DNA of 64,000 nt from Amycolatopsis saalfeldensis (GCF_900110575.1 NZ_FOEF01000020.1:1-64000), one strand, 5' to 3'; shown: positions 44,857-54,215, counted from the first letter of the stretch. Numbers and translations are program-made. Notes: generated by a model from the letters alone, not told the origin.

Positions 44857-46393
44857 CCGACAGCGCGTGCCGGAACACGTCCTGCGGGTCGTAGCGCCGC
44901 TTCACGGCCTGCAGCCGCGGGTAATTTCCTTGGTAGTACAAGGTTTCCCAAGAGACCCCGGAGGAGTTCCACCGAGGATCGGCCAGGTCCGAATCGGGGT
45001 AGTTGATGTAACTGCCCGCGGTGACCGGGCCGGGCACCGGTACCCCGCCGGTGCCGGCGAAGACGTCTCGGTACATTTCCCTGATCCAGCCGATGTGCCG
45101 CGCGTCGTCGTCGGCAGACATCCATTCCCCGGCGGTGAAGTAGACCCGCAGGATCGAGTCGCGGGCCACGGTCGCGGTGGCTTCGGGTGCCACCGCGTTG
45201 ACCCTGCCGCCGAAGGTGGACAGGCTCATCAGGGCACCGGGGTTGGTGTAGTCGGTGCGAGTGAACTGCCGGTACAACGCGGCGATGTGCGCCTGCGTGA
45301 AACCCTTGCGCAGATCCGCGAATTTGTTCTTGGCCCGGCCGGTGGGCTCGCCCGCCCAGTTGCTCTCGTCCAGGAAGGGCACGGCTTCGGTGAGGTCGAA
45401 GACCGCAGGCACGCCGACGGCCGCGACGAGCTGGTCCGCGTGCGCGGCAACCAGTTCCTCCCCGTCGGGCACGTCGTCACCACAGCCGGCGAAGAAGATG
45501 ACCTGCCCGGCTGACTTGTGCGGCACCACGAGAGCGCTCCAGATCTGGCTGCCGCGTGAGTCCGGCCCGCTGTTCCGCTCCGCCCAGTCGCCGAAGGCGC
45601 TCACCAGCCGCGCGAAGACCTCGGGCGTCATCGAGTCCCACGACCAGCTCACGGTCCGCCGGCGCATGCGGCTCGGAGCCGGCGGCAGCAGCCGGGCGGG
45701 GTCCGTGCCGTCGGCGGCCGGCGAGCGCATCCAGTACCGCGTCACCACGCCGAAGTTGCCGCCGCCGCCCCCGGTGTGGGCCCACCACAGGTCGTGGTGG
45801 GGGTCGGCCGCCTCGCGAGTGGCCACGACCGCGGTCGCCTCGCCTGCCTCGTCGACCAGCACGACCTCGACGGCGTAGAGGTGGTCGATGACCATGCCGT
45901 ACCTGCGTGACAGCAGCCCGTACCCGCCGCCGGCGAAGTGGCCGCCGGCGCCGACTTCCCGGCAGGTACCGCCGGGAAGCGTCACCCCCCACTCGCGGAA
46001 CAGCGTGTCGTACACCTTCCCCAGCTTGGCGCCGGGCTCGATGGCGAAGGCCCCCATCTCGGGGTCGTAGTACACATCGGACAGTTGCGAAAGGTCGATG
46101 AGGGCGCGAACCGCCGGTGAAGCCACGAAATCTTCGAGGCAGTGACCCCCGCTGCGCACGGCGACACGCAGGCCCGCCTCGACCGCGTCGCCGACGGCTC
46201 GGCGGACCTGCTCGGTCGAGCGGGCCACGGAGATGACCGAGGGAGTGCCTTGGAAGCGCCGGTTGTGCGCGGGCACGATGCTCGCGTAGCGCGGGTCCTG
46301 CGGGCCGAAGGAGACGGGGTCGCGGGACCGCATTCCGTTGCCCTCAGCCGCCGCCGCGCCGCCGGTCGGAAGATGCCGCCCCAGCCTGCTCAC
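44840..46393 (-). CDS. BBE-like FAD oxidase, cytoplasmic, bicovalent flavin
   Basis: 517 residues from GTG 46393, chosen for GGAGG five bases upstream; the open frame continues further without a ribosome site. RSGGHCLEDFVASPAV supplies the His link and LPGGTCREVGAGGHFAGGGY the Cys link. The C-terminal BBE part ends GNYPRLQAVKRRYDPQDVFR. There is no signal peptide, unlike the oxidase at 35468. Such enzymes oxidise alcohols, sugars or C-C bonds during tailoring. It is divergent from the sugar O-methyltransferase gene. Confidence 0.87.
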
Positions 46394-46441
46394 AACCACC
46401 TCCGTTGCTCGGGGCCAATCCTCGTGACCCGCCCCGAGCGC

Positions 46442-46457
46442 CCGCACCTTCGAAAGT
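46442..46457. promoter_or_regulatory. Dyad in the divergent FAD oxidase/methyltransferase gap
   Basis: GCACCTTCGAAAGTGC is symmetric except at one position pair. It lies about midway between the two divergent start codons (46393 and 46529) and could be an operator for both. The regulator is unknown. Confidence 0.35.
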
Positions 46458-46528
46458 GCGCAGATCGTCGGCAGGCGAAGCACTGCGCGAGGTGCCCGGG
46501 GCCGGGGCGCGCGCGCAGGATTGACGGC

Positions 46529-47431
46529 ATGCCGGACAAATACGGGGGCAGCGAGCTGTGGGCCACCTACCATCGCACCCGCCTCACCGAGCGGGCGGGC
46601 CGTGATCTGAGCGGGTTCAAATCGGCGGGGGTCAACTTCAAACTCGGCCTGTGGAATCCGCAGACCAACGGGGTCCGGTACCTCAAGGCCCTGATCCACA
46701 ACCTGGCGGACCGGCTCGACGACGACGGTCTCGAGCGGCTGCGACGGATCGGCAGCAGGGAGATCGGAGCGCCCATCGCGGTGCGCGTGCACGGCGAACT
46801 GGTGTGCATGGACTACCTGCAGGCTGTCCTGGAGCTGGAGTTCATCACCCGCCACGTCTCGCTGGAACGTTCGACAGTGCTGGAGATCGGCGCCGGCTAC
46901 GGCAGGACCTGCCACGCCATCATGGCCAACCACGACGTGGCCGCGTACTACATCGTGGACCTGCCGAATTCGCTGGAACTGGCGCGGGCTTACCTCGGCC
47001 GGGTCCTGGGCGACGACTTCTCCAGGGTCCGGTTCGTCGCGGCCGACGGGCTCGACGCCGCCCTCGGCGAGCTCCGGCCGGACCTTTGCCTGAACATCGA
47101 CTCGTTCGCCGAGATGGACCCGGACGTCGTCCGCAACTACCTCGCCCTCGTCGCCGGGCGCTGCCGGCACCTCTACGTGAAGAACCCGGTCGGGAAGTAC
47201 TTCGACCCCGGTCTGGACGGTCACGCCGAAGGACGGGAACTGGTGGCGATGGCGTTGCGAACCGGGCTGCTGACCGACGTCATCGACATCCACGACAGCG
47301 AAGCGGTGCGCAGGCAAGCGGCCCGGTTCGTTGCCGCCTACCGTCCGGCCCCGGGCTGGACCGACGTCGCCGACGAATGGGCGCCGCCGTGGAGCTACTA
47401 CTGGCAGGCGCTGTACCGGGCCGGCGAGTGA
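46529..47431 (+). CDS. Putative sugar O-methyltransferase
   Basis: 300 residues. The class I SAM-binding motif is VLEIGAGYGRTCHAIMANHD, with Asp in YYIVDLPNSLELA and the later LRPDLCLNIDSFAEMD. The N-terminal part (SGFKSAGVNFKLGLWNPQTN) is typical of the putative sugar O-methyltransferase family. Next to a nitrososynthase it most likely methylates the 4-OH of the nitrosugar, as needed for evernitrose or rubranitrose. The substrate is inferred from context only. Confidence 0.8.
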   Translation: MPDKYGGSELWATYHRTRLTERAGRDLSGFKSAGVNFKLGLWNPQTNGVRYLKALIHNLADRLDDDGLERLRRIGSREIGAPIAVRVHGELVCMDYLQAVLELEFITRHVSLERSTVLEIGAGYGRTCHAIMANHDVAAYYIVDLPNSLELARAYLGRVLGDDFSRVRFVAADGLDAALGELRPDLCLNIDSFAEMDPDVVRNYLALVAGRCRHLYVKNPVGKYFDPGLDGHAEGRELVAMALRTGLLTDVIDIHDSEAVRRQAARFVAAYRPAPGWTDVADEWAPPWSYYWQALYRAGE

Positions 47432-47490
47432 ACGAAACCCTTTCGGCACAAAGCCGCCAGCCCTTTGACGCGTGCGCAAGAGGGGCATTC

Positions 47491-47527
47491 CACGAGTGGG
47501 CCAGACGCCGCACTCGTGCTTGATAAT
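47491..47527 (+). promoter_or_regulatory. Inverted repeat and -10 box before the nitrososynthase
   Basis: CACGAGTG (47491-47498) and CACTCGTG (47511-47518) are perfect inverted arms 12 bases apart. GATAAT (47522-47527) follows at once, 58 bases before the start codon. It looks like an operator covering the -35 to -10 region of the sugar operon. No clear -35 box is seen, consistent with activator dependence. Confidence 0.45.
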
Positions 47528-47585
47528 GGGGACCACCCGTCGCACCGGGTCCCGAATCCCCTTGCTGCGTCACGGAAGGAAAGCG

Positions 47586-48878
47586 ATGTCGACAGAGCAT
47601 TCCCGGCCGGCGGCCACCGACCTCCGTACGCCGATGACGGCGCGCGGCGAGGTGCTGCGCGACCTGGTCGTCAGGCACCTTCCGCAGATCCGGGCCGGCG
47701 CCGAGGACAACGGCCACCGGGGCGTCTTCCCGACCGAGACCTTCGAGGCGTTCGGCAAGGACGGGCTGATGGGCGCGACCGCGCCGGCCGAACTCGGCGG
47801 TCTGGGCGTCGACTGCATGCACGACGTCGCGCTGGCGTTGGCGGCGGTCGCCGAAGCGGACGCGTCGACCGCGCTCGCCTGGCACGTCCAGCTCAGCCGG
47901 GGCCTCACCTTCGGCTGGGAGTGGCGGCACGGCGCACCGCCGGTCCGGGCGCTGGCCGAGCACCTGCTCCGGGAGATGGCGGCCGGCCAGGCGGCAGTCT
48001 GCAGCGCGGTGAAGGACCACCACGCCGCGGTCACCACGCTCGAACGCGACGAAGCAGGCCGCTGGTGGCTGACGGGGCGCAAGACCCTGGTCAGCATGGC
48101 GCCGATCGGGACGCACTTCGTCGTGCACGCCCAGGCACAGCTCGAGGGCGAGCCGGCGACGCTGCCCGTGGTGCTGCTGCCGCGTGACGCACCCGGCCTC
48201 CGCGTCCTCGACGACTGGGAAGGCCTCGGGATGTGTGCCTCCGGAACGGCCGACGTCGCTTTCGACCGGTGCCCCGTCGACGCTGCCAATGTGGTGTCAC
48301 GGCGGCCTGTGGGCGGCCACGACGACGCGGTTCTGGCCGGCCAGACCGTCAGCTCGATCACCATGCTCGGCATCTACACCGGGATCGCCCAAGCCGCCAG
48401 GGACATCGCGGCCGCGCGGTTCGCCCGCGGCTCCGGACGGCCGCCGGCTGCCGCCGCCACGCTCCTCGCGGAGATCGATGCCCGGCTGTACGCCCTGCGG
48501 GCGACGGTCACCGCCGCGCTCCGCGACGCCGACGCCGCTGCCGCTGATCTCACCGGCGACCCGGCCGAGCGCGGGCGGCGGATGATGACCCCCTTCCAGT
48601 ACGCCAAGATGACGGTCAACCGTCTCTCGCTCGACATCGTCAACGACAGCCTCACCGTCGTCGGCGGCGCCTCGTATTCGGCCGCCCACCCGCTTTCCCG
48701 GCTGGTCCGGGACGTTCGCGCCGGCTGGTTCATGCAGCCCTACACCTATGTCGACGGTGTCAGCTACCTCAGCGGCCAGGCGCTGCGGCTGGACCGGGAC
48801 AACGACTACGTCAGTGCGCGGGCGGTGACCGGTGTCCCCGGCGGCGCCCCGGACGCGTCCGAGGCGGGACCGAGGTGA
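47586..48878 (+). CDS. Aminosugar nitrososynthase (acyl-CoA dehydrogenase-fold flavin monooxygenase)
   Basis: 430 residues. The overall fold is that of acyl-CoA dehydrogenases, but the phrases GLMGATAPAELGGLGVDCMH, AVCSAVKDHHAAVTTLERDE, GRKTLVSMAPIGTHFVVHAQ and MMTPFQYAKMTVNRLSLDIV match, from memory, the DnmZ/KijD3/RubN8/EvdC group of class D flavin monooxygenases. These oxidise a dTDP-3-amino-2,3,6-trideoxysugar to the nitroso stage. The gene is followed by aminotransferase, C-methyltransferase and epimerase genes, which is the expected setting. Reduced flavin must come from a reductase not seen here. Confidence 0.88.
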   Translation: MSTEHSRPAATDLRTPMTARGEVLRDLVVRHLPQIRAGAEDNGHRGVFPTETFEAFGKDGLMGATAPAELGGLGVDCMHDVALALAAVAEADASTALAWHVQLSRGLTFGWEWRHGAPPVRALAEHLLREMAAGQAAVCSAVKDHHAAVTTLERDEAGRWWLTGRKTLVSMAPIGTHFVVHAQAQLEGEPATLPVVLLPRDAPGLRVLDDWEGLGMCASGTADVAFDRCPVDAANVVSRRPVGGHDDAVLAGQTVSSITMLGIYTGIAQAARDIAAARFARGSGRPPAAAATLLAEIDARLYALRATVTAALRDADAAAADLTGDPAERGRRMMTPFQYAKMTVNRLSLDIVNDSLTVVGGASYSAAHPLSRLVRDVRAGWFMQPYTYVDGVSYLSGQALRLDRDNDYVSARAVTGVPGGAPDASEAGPR

Positions 48879-48957
48879 CGCCGATGCCCGAGACACCTTC
48901 GATCCCGTTCCGGCGCCGGCAGCCGCGACGCCCATCCGCCCGAACCGGAAGGCCGCT

Positions 48958-50079
48958 ATGACTACGCGAGTCTGGGACTATCTGCCCGAGTACGAAAAGG
49001 AACGGGTGGACATCCTCGACGCGGTCAACACTGTGTTCGAGTCGGGCCAGCTCATTCTCGGCGCCAGCGTGCGGAACTTCGAGGACGAGTTCGCCGCCTA
49101 TCACGGCGGCGGCCGCTGCACCGGGGTGGACAACGGCACCAACGCCGTCACACTGGCTCTCGAAGCGCTCGGCATCGGTCCCGGAGACGAGGTCGTCACG
49201 GTCTCCAACACCGCCGCGCCGACCGTCGTCGCCATCACCAGTGCCGGTGCCACGCCGGTCTTCGTCGACGTGCGCGAAGACGACTACCTGATGGACACCG
49301 ATCTGGTCGCCGCCGCGATCACGCCGCGCACCAAGGCCCTGCTCCCGGTCCACTTGTACGGGCAATGCGTTGACATGGCCCCCCTGCGCCGGCTGGCCGA
49401 CGAGCACGACCTGGCGCTGGTGGAGGACTGCGCCCAGGCCCATGGCGCCCGCCACCACGGCCGGATCGCGGGCACCATGGGCGACGCCGCCGCCTTTTCC
49501 TTCTATCCCACCAAAGTGCTCGGGACCTACGGCGACGGCGGCGCGGTGCTGACCCGTGACGACGACGTGGACCGGGTGCTGCGGCGGCTTCGGTACTACG
49601 GCATGGACAAGCGGTACTACGTCGTCCAGCTGCCAGGCCACAACAGCAGGCTCGACGAGGTGCAGGCCGAGATCCTGCGGCGCAAGCTGCGCCGGCTCGG
49701 TGAGTACATCGCCGGGCGCAACGCGGTCGCCGAGCGGTACGCCGAGGGCCTCGCCGACCTCACCGGGCCCGGCGGTCTGGTCCTGCCGTCCGTCCGGCCG
49801 GGAAACGACCATGTCTATTACCTGTACGTGGTTCGTCACCGGCGCCGCGACGAGGTCATCGAACGGCTGCGGAGCTACGACATCGCCCTGAACGTCAGCT
49901 ACCCGTGGCCGGTGCACACCATGACCGGCTTCGCCCACCTCGGCTACGCCGCCGGTTCGCTGCCGGTGACCGAGCGGCTGGCGGGGGAGATCTTCTCCCT
50001 GCCGATGTACCCGTCGTTGGCGCCCAGTCTTCAGGACCGGGTCATCGGCGCCCTGCACGACGTGCTCGCACCCCGCTGA
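48958..50079 (+). CDS. DegT/DnrJ/EryC1-family sugar aminotransferase
   Basis: 373 residues; ATG 48958 behind GGAAGG. PLP-binding features are GVDNGTNAVTLALEALGIGP, VEDCAQAHGARHHGRIAG and the Schiff-base Lys in FSFYPTKVLGTYGDGGAVLT. HNSRLDEVQAEILRRKLRRL is typical of the family. It would aminate a 3-keto dTDP-deoxysugar at C-3, giving the substrate of the C-methyltransferase and nitrososynthase. It is 79 bases after the nitrososynthase gene and 28 bases before the next gene. Confidence 0.92.
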   Translation: MTTRVWDYLPEYEKERVDILDAVNTVFESGQLILGASVRNFEDEFAAYHGGGRCTGVDNGTNAVTLALEALGIGPGDEVVTVSNTAAPTVVAITSAGATPVFVDVREDDYLMDTDLVAAAITPRTKALLPVHLYGQCVDMAPLRRLADEHDLALVEDCAQAHGARHHGRIAGTMGDAAAFSFYPTKVLGTYGDGGAVLTRDDDVDRVLRRLRYYGMDKRYYVVQLPGHNSRLDEVQAEILRRKLRRLGEYIAGRNAVAERYAEGLADLTGPGGLVLPSVRPGNDHVYYLYVVRHRRRDEVIERLRSYDIALNVSYPWPVHTMTGFAHLGYAAGSLPVTERLAGEIFSLPMYPSLAPSLQDRVIGALHDVLAPR

Positions 50080-50107
50080 ACCGCCGACCCCGCACCGAGG
50101 AGCACCC

Positions 50108-51331
50108 ATGTCTTCAACCACGTGCCAGATCTGCGACGGCGAGGTCGAGGAGTTTCTCGACCTAGGCCGTCAGCCGCTCTCGGACGCCTTCCCGGCGGAG
50201 GGGGACCTCGGGCACGAGTTCTTCTACCGGCTCGCGGTCGGGATGTGCCGCTCGTGCTCCATGGTGCAGTCGATGGAGCAGGTCCCCCGGGAGCGCATGT
50301 TCAACGAGGACTACCCGTACTACTCGTCCGGCTCCTCGGTGATGCGGGCGCACTTCGAGGGCATTGCCCGCGGGTTCCTCGGCGGCGAGCTCGCCAGACC
50401 GGATCCGTTCATCGTGGAGATCGGCAGCAACGACGGGGTTCTGCTGAAGACGATCCACGACGCCGGCGTACGGCACGTCGGCTTCGAGCCGTCCGGAAAG
50501 GTCGCCGCCGCGGCCGCGGAACGCGGTGTGCGGGTGCTCGGGGAGTTCTTCGACGCCGGCACCGCGGCCGGGACGAGGGAGAGCGACGGGCCCGCCGACG
50601 TCATCTTCGCGGCCAACACCATCTGCCACATCCCCTACCTCCGGTCGATCCTGGCGGGCGTGAAGACCTTGCTGGCGCCGGACGGTGTGTTCGTCTTCGA
50701 AGACCCCTACCTCGGGGACATCGTGGCGAAGCGGTCGTTCGACCAGATCTACGACGAGCACTTCTTCCTCTTCAGCGCACGCGCGGTGCAGGCGATGGCC
50801 GCCCGGTTCGGCCTGGAACTCGTCGATGTCGAGCGACTCGCCGTGCACGGGGGCGAGGTCCGGTACACCATCGCCCGCGCCGGTGCGCGGAAGCCGAAGG
50901 CCGTGGTCGCCGATCTGATCGCCGCCGAGAACGCCCGGCAGCTCGCGGACCTGAGGACCCTGCGGCAGTTCGCCGCCGCCACGGCCCGGATCCGTGACGA
51001 CCTCGTGGCCACGCTGCGCCGCCTGCGGGCCGCGGGTCACGAGATCGTCGGCTACGGCGCGACGGCCAAGAGCGCGACGGTGACCAACTTCTGCGGTATC
51101 GGGCCGGACCTGGTCTCCTACGTCTGCGACACGACACCGGCCAAACAGGGCAGGTTCACCCCGGGCACGCACATCCCCATCCGGCCGGCCGAGGCCTTCT
51201 CCGATCCCTACCCGGACTTCGCGCTGCTGTTCGCCTGGAACCACGAGAACGAGATCATGGCCAAGGAACAGGGGTTCCGGCGCGCGGGCGGCCAGTGGAT
51301 CCGGTATGTCCCCGACGTGCACCTCGGCTGA
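50108..51331 (+). CDS. Sugar C-3 C-methyltransferase (TylCIII/EvaC/TcaB9 type)
   Basis: 407 residues. The N-terminal zinc domain has CQIC and CRSC, the SAM domain FIVEIGSNDGVLLKTIHDAG, and the substrate-binding His/Glu/Tyr region IYDEHFFLFSARAVQAM. The C-terminal Rossmann-like domain (VGYGATAKSATVTNFCGIGP; FAWNHENEIMAKE) is diagnostic for the family. It adds a methyl branch at C-3 of the dTDP-3-amino-4-keto sugar. Start ATG 50108 follows GAGGAGCACCC. Confidence 0.92.
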   Translation: MSSTTCQICDGEVEEFLDLGRQPLSDAFPAEGDLGHEFFYRLAVGMCRSCSMVQSMEQVPRERMFNEDYPYYSSGSSVMRAHFEGIARGFLGGELARPDPFIVEIGSNDGVLLKTIHDAGVRHVGFEPSGKVAAAAAERGVRVLGEFFDAGTAAGTRESDGPADVIFAANTICHIPYLRSILAGVKTLLAPDGVFVFEDPYLGDIVAKRSFDQIYDEHFFLFSARAVQAMAARFGLELVDVERLAVHGGEVRYTIARAGARKPKAVVADLIAAENARQLADLRTLRQFAAATARIRDDLVATLRRLRAAGHEIVGYGATAKSATVTNFCGIGPDLVSYVCDTTPAKQGRFTPGTHIPIRPAEAFSDPYPDFALLFAWNHENEIMAKEQGFRRAGGQWIRYVPDVHLG

Positions 51332-51343
51332 CCGGGAGGAATC

Positions 51344-51949
51344 ATGTCCGAACAGGCAAGGCCGTTGGCGGTGGGTGGCGCCTTCGCCTTCACCACGCCC
51401 GCGTTCCCGGACGAGCGCGGCGTCTTCCTGTCGCCGTACCGGCGGTCGGTGTTCACCGAAGCGGTCGGGCACCCGCTGTTCCCGGTGGCGCAGGTGAGCT
51501 ACAGCGTGTCGCACCGTGGCGTGGTCCGCGGCCTGCACTTCACGGCGACTCCGCCCGGCTGCGCGAAGTACGTCTACTGCCCACGCGGCAAGGTCCTCGA
51601 CCTGGTCGTCGACCTGCGAGTGGGCAGCCCGACCTTCGGCCTCTGCGACAGCGTCGTCCTCGGTGACGAGGGCTTCCCCGCGGTGTACTTCCCGGTCGGG
51701 CTCGGCCACCTGTTCGCGGCGCTGGAGGACGACACGGTGATGACCTACCTGCTCTCCCAGGAGTACCGGCAGGAGAACGAACTGGCCATCTCCCCGTTCG
51801 ACCCGGATCTGGCGCTGCCGATCCCCGCGGGCATCCCCCCGGTGCTGTCCGAACGCGACCGGCGGGCCCCGGCGCTCGCGGAGGCACGGGCCGCCGGGCT
51901 GTTGCCGGACTACGCCGCGTGTCTTCGGGCCGAGGCAAAGCTCGGCTGA
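51344..51949 (+). CDS. dTDP-4-keto-6-deoxysugar epimerase (RmlC/EvaD type)
   Basis: 201 residues in a cupin fold. FPDERGVFLSPYRRS, the base His in VVRGLHFTA, and LDLVVDLRVGSPTFG are present. It would invert C-5 (or C-3 and C-5), turning the D-sugar into an L-sugar. The gene starts 12 bases after the methyltransferase stop, with GGGAGGA between. Confidence 0.9.
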   Translation: MSEQARPLAVGGAFAFTTPAFPDERGVFLSPYRRSVFTEAVGHPLFPVAQVSYSVSHRGVVRGLHFTATPPGCAKYVYCPRGKVLDLVVDLRVGSPTFGLCDSVVLGDEGFPAVYFPVGLGHLFAALEDDTVMTYLLSQEYRQENELAISPFDPDLALPIPAGIPPVLSERDRRAPALAEARAAGLLPDYAACLRAEAKLG

Positions 51950-51977
51950 CCGGCCGAACTGTCCGAAAAGGACTCGA

Positions 51978-52976
51978 TCAGCCCCGCCGAGCCCCGGCGG
52001 GGTCCGCGAGCGCCGCGACCGTCCGCCCCAGCGCCTCGCGCAGGGACACCCGGGGGCACCACCCGGTGACCGAGCGGAACGCCGAGGAGTCGGCCACCAG
52101 GCTGTGCGCGTCCGTGACCGTGGCGCCGGCGGGGGCGGGCACGGACACGACCGGGACCTTCGGCCGCCCGGTGCGCTCGGCCACGACTTCGGCGATCGTG
52201 CCGAACAGCTCCCGCAGGTCGATCCCGCGGCCGGAGCCGAGCAGCCAGTGCCGGCCCGCCAGTGTTTCCGGCCGGTCGAGCGCCGCCGCGAAGGCTGCCC
52301 CGGCATCGTCCACATACAACAGATCTCGTTGGACCGAACCGTTTCCCCACAAGGTGAGCGGCTGCCCGGCCAGAGCACGGCGCGTCATCGCGGCCACGAC
52401 ACCGCGATCCTGCGCGGCCGGCGTCGGGCCGGGCCCGAACACGGTCGGCAGCCGCAGCGTGATCCCGGAGAGGGCACCGCTGCGGGTCTCCGCGCGAAGC
52501 AGCTCTTCCCCGGCCTGCTTCTGCCGGTCGTAGGCGGTCACCGGGTGGTCGGTCTCGGTGCCGTCGATCGGCACCCTCGGCGGGACGCCGATCTGGGAGG
52601 TGGAGCCGGCGAAGACCACCACCGGGGCCGGTCGGCCGCCGTGACGCAGGGCCACGACGAGATCGCGCAGGACACCCACGTTGGTGCCCTCACCGGCCGG
52701 ATCGCCGGCACCGCGCCATCCCGACTCGTGCAGGACCAGGTTGATGACCGCGTCGGCGCCTTCGACGGCGGCGGCGACCGCGCCCGGGGCGGTGAGGTCG
52801 GCCGTGCACGTTTCGATCTTCGCGACCGCGCCGGCCGGGCCGGCGGCAGGCCGTCGGGCCACCAGCCGCAGCCGGATGTCCCGGCGGGCCAATGCTGCCG
52901 TCACCGCCGAGCCCACGAAACCGGACGCACCCAGCACCGTGACCCGCGGCCGTTCCACATCCGGCTCCTGCCCCAT
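51978..52976 (-). CDS. dTDP-4-ketosugar reductase (EvaE-like NAD-dependent epimerase fold)
   Basis: 332 residues; ATG 52976 is preferred for GAGAAGAGGGG upstream. The extended SDR has VTVLGASGFVGSAVTAALAR, the catalytic Ser in VVFAGSTSQIG and YDRQK (Tyr and Lys). NLVLHESGWRGAGDPAGEGT is typical of sugar 4-ketoreductases. It would fix the C-4 stereochemistry of the nitrosugar before O-methylation. It is convergent with the epimerase gene (28-base gap). Confidence 0.87.
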   Translation of the reverse strand: MGQEPDVERPRVTVLGASGFVGSAVTAALARRDIRLRLVARRPAAGPAGAVAKIETCTADLTAPGAVAAAVEGADAVINLVLHESGWRGAGDPAGEGTNVGVLRDLVVALRHGGRPAPVVVFAGSTSQIGVPPRVPIDGTETDHPVTAYDRQKQAGEELLRAETRSGALSGITLRLPTVFGPGPTPAAQDRGVVAAMTRRALAGQPLTLWGNGSVQRDLLYVDDAGAAFAAALDRPETLAGRHWLLGSGRGIDLRELFGTIAEVVAERTGRPKVPVVSVPAPAGATVTDAHSLVADSSAFRSVTGWCPRVSLREALGRTVAALADPAGARRG

Positions 52977-53358
52977 TCCGGCCCCTCTTCTCCCGGTACG
53001 ACCCGAGGACTTCATCGTCCAGGCCCGGTGTGGCCGGCGCACCTCTGGGAATGCCGGGGCGACTGGAGCTGCCCGCCGGGGACCGGGACCGGACGCGGGG
53101 CCGGTTGTCTTCTTCCAGCGTGCCGTCTTCGATCCCGGTGATGGCCCGGTTCCCCGCGGCGGTGTCACGGTCCGTGAGATCCGGGCGCGAGCCGAACGGC
53201 TTCATGCGCATTCGTCGCAACCGGCGAGAAGCCGGGCGGTGTTCTCGACGGAATCCGGCCCACGCTGCGCAACCACCCATGCCATTCTGGTGATCCGGGA
53301 TCTTGCTTCGTGTGCAGTTATCGCAGCCTGGATGGGGTAATATGGGGCAGGTCGGGGT

Positions 53359-53387
53359 TTGACTGCTGATGGTGACATTGGTATAAG
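53359..53387 (+). promoter_or_regulatory. Near-consensus housekeeping promoter of the AraC gene
   Basis: TTGACT (53359-53364), 17 bases, TATAAG (53382-53387). The likely transcription start falls at or next to the ATG at 53393, so the message may be leaderless. The stretch 53320-53480 is much richer in A and T than anything around it. I see no gene elsewhere in 52977-53392. Confidence 0.65.
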
Positions 53388-53392
53388 TTGGG

Positions 53393-54202
53393 ATGGACCT
53401 TAATCGTATTTATGGTTCTGGGGGGTTATTCGAAAGTATGGACACGGCCGAAAAAGCGATAACGCGCGCGGTTGAGTACATTTTCTCGAACTTCAATGAG
53501 GAGGTCACCGTTGAAGATATGGCTCGCGAGGCAATGTTCAGCAAATTCCACTTCAGTCGACTGTTCCAGAAGATCACCGGAATCTCTCCTGGCCGATTTC
53601 TCACGGCTATCAGGCTACAGGAAGCCAAGAGACTGCTGTTGTCGACTTCCATCAGCATCATCCAGGTGAGTCAGCTGGTGGGATACGCCAGCGTGGGCAC
53701 TTTCAGTGCCAAGTTCAGCCGATCTGTCGGCGTTTCCCCCAGCGTCTACCGCAGCCTGGGCGGGATCGTCGGTCCGCAGTGCCAGCAGGGAGAACGCGGG
53801 GAGATCGGCAAGATCGGCACTGTCTGCGGGCAGGTCCGCGCGCAGCACGCCGAGGATCTCGGACTGGTCTTCGTCGGCGTCTTTCCCCATCGCATTCCGC
53901 AGGGGCGGCCGGTCCGGTGCGCAATCCTCGATCGCCCGGGAAGATTCCGCATCGACGCCGTTCCGCAGGGTGATTGGTACGTCCTTTCCCATGCATTATC
54001 CGCTGACCGGAACGAGATCATGCACGCGCCGGTCAATGGAGACCTCGGATTGGCGATCGGCGCGTGCGGCCCGATCACGGTCACCGCGGGCTCTGTTCCC
54101 CAGGTGGCCAACCTGACCTTGCGGCCGAAGCGGTCGATCGATCCTCCCGTGGTGCTGGCGCTGCTGGACATCCGATCGTCGATACTGGCTGAAGTCGGCT
54201 GA
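53393..54202 (+). CDS. AraC-family regulator with N-terminal DNA-binding domain
   Basis: 269 residues from ATG 53393, or 254 from ATG 53438. The two helix-turn-helix units are at the front: VTVEDMAREAMFSKFHFSRL and STSISIIQVSQLVGYASVGT with FSAKFSRSVGVSPSVYR. The C-terminal 140 residues (VFVGVFPHRIPQGRPVRCAI) form an unassigned, probably ligand-binding beta domain. The gene start is AT-rich, unlike the rest of the cluster, which hints at a different origin or a need for easy melting. It sits between the sugar genes and the exporter and is a candidate cluster regulator. Confidence 0.85.
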   Translation: MDLNRIYGSGGLFESMDTAEKAITRAVEYIFSNFNEEVTVEDMAREAMFSKFHFSRLFQKITGISPGRFLTAIRLQEAKRLLLSTSISIIQVSQLVGYASVGTFSAKFSRSVGVSPSVYRSLGGIVGPQCQQGERGEIGKIGTVCGQVRAQHAEDLGLVFVGVFPHRIPQGRPVRCAILDRPGRFRIDAVPQGDWYVLSHALSADRNEIMHAPVNGDLGLAIGACGPITVTAGSVPQVANLTLRPKRSIDPPVVLALLDIRSSILAEVG

Positions 54203-54215
54203 TCCGCGTTACGTG

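Noticed and set aside
46394..47545. N-terminal extension of the second FAD oxidase, 384 codons upstream of GTG 46393
   Set aside because: It is antisense to the O-methyltransferase gene and not like any oxidase; GTG 46393 has a good ribosome site.
47586..48878. Fatty acyl-CoA dehydrogenase
   Set aside because: The fold is right, but the sequence phrases and the deoxysugar neighbours point to an aminosugar nitrososynthase.
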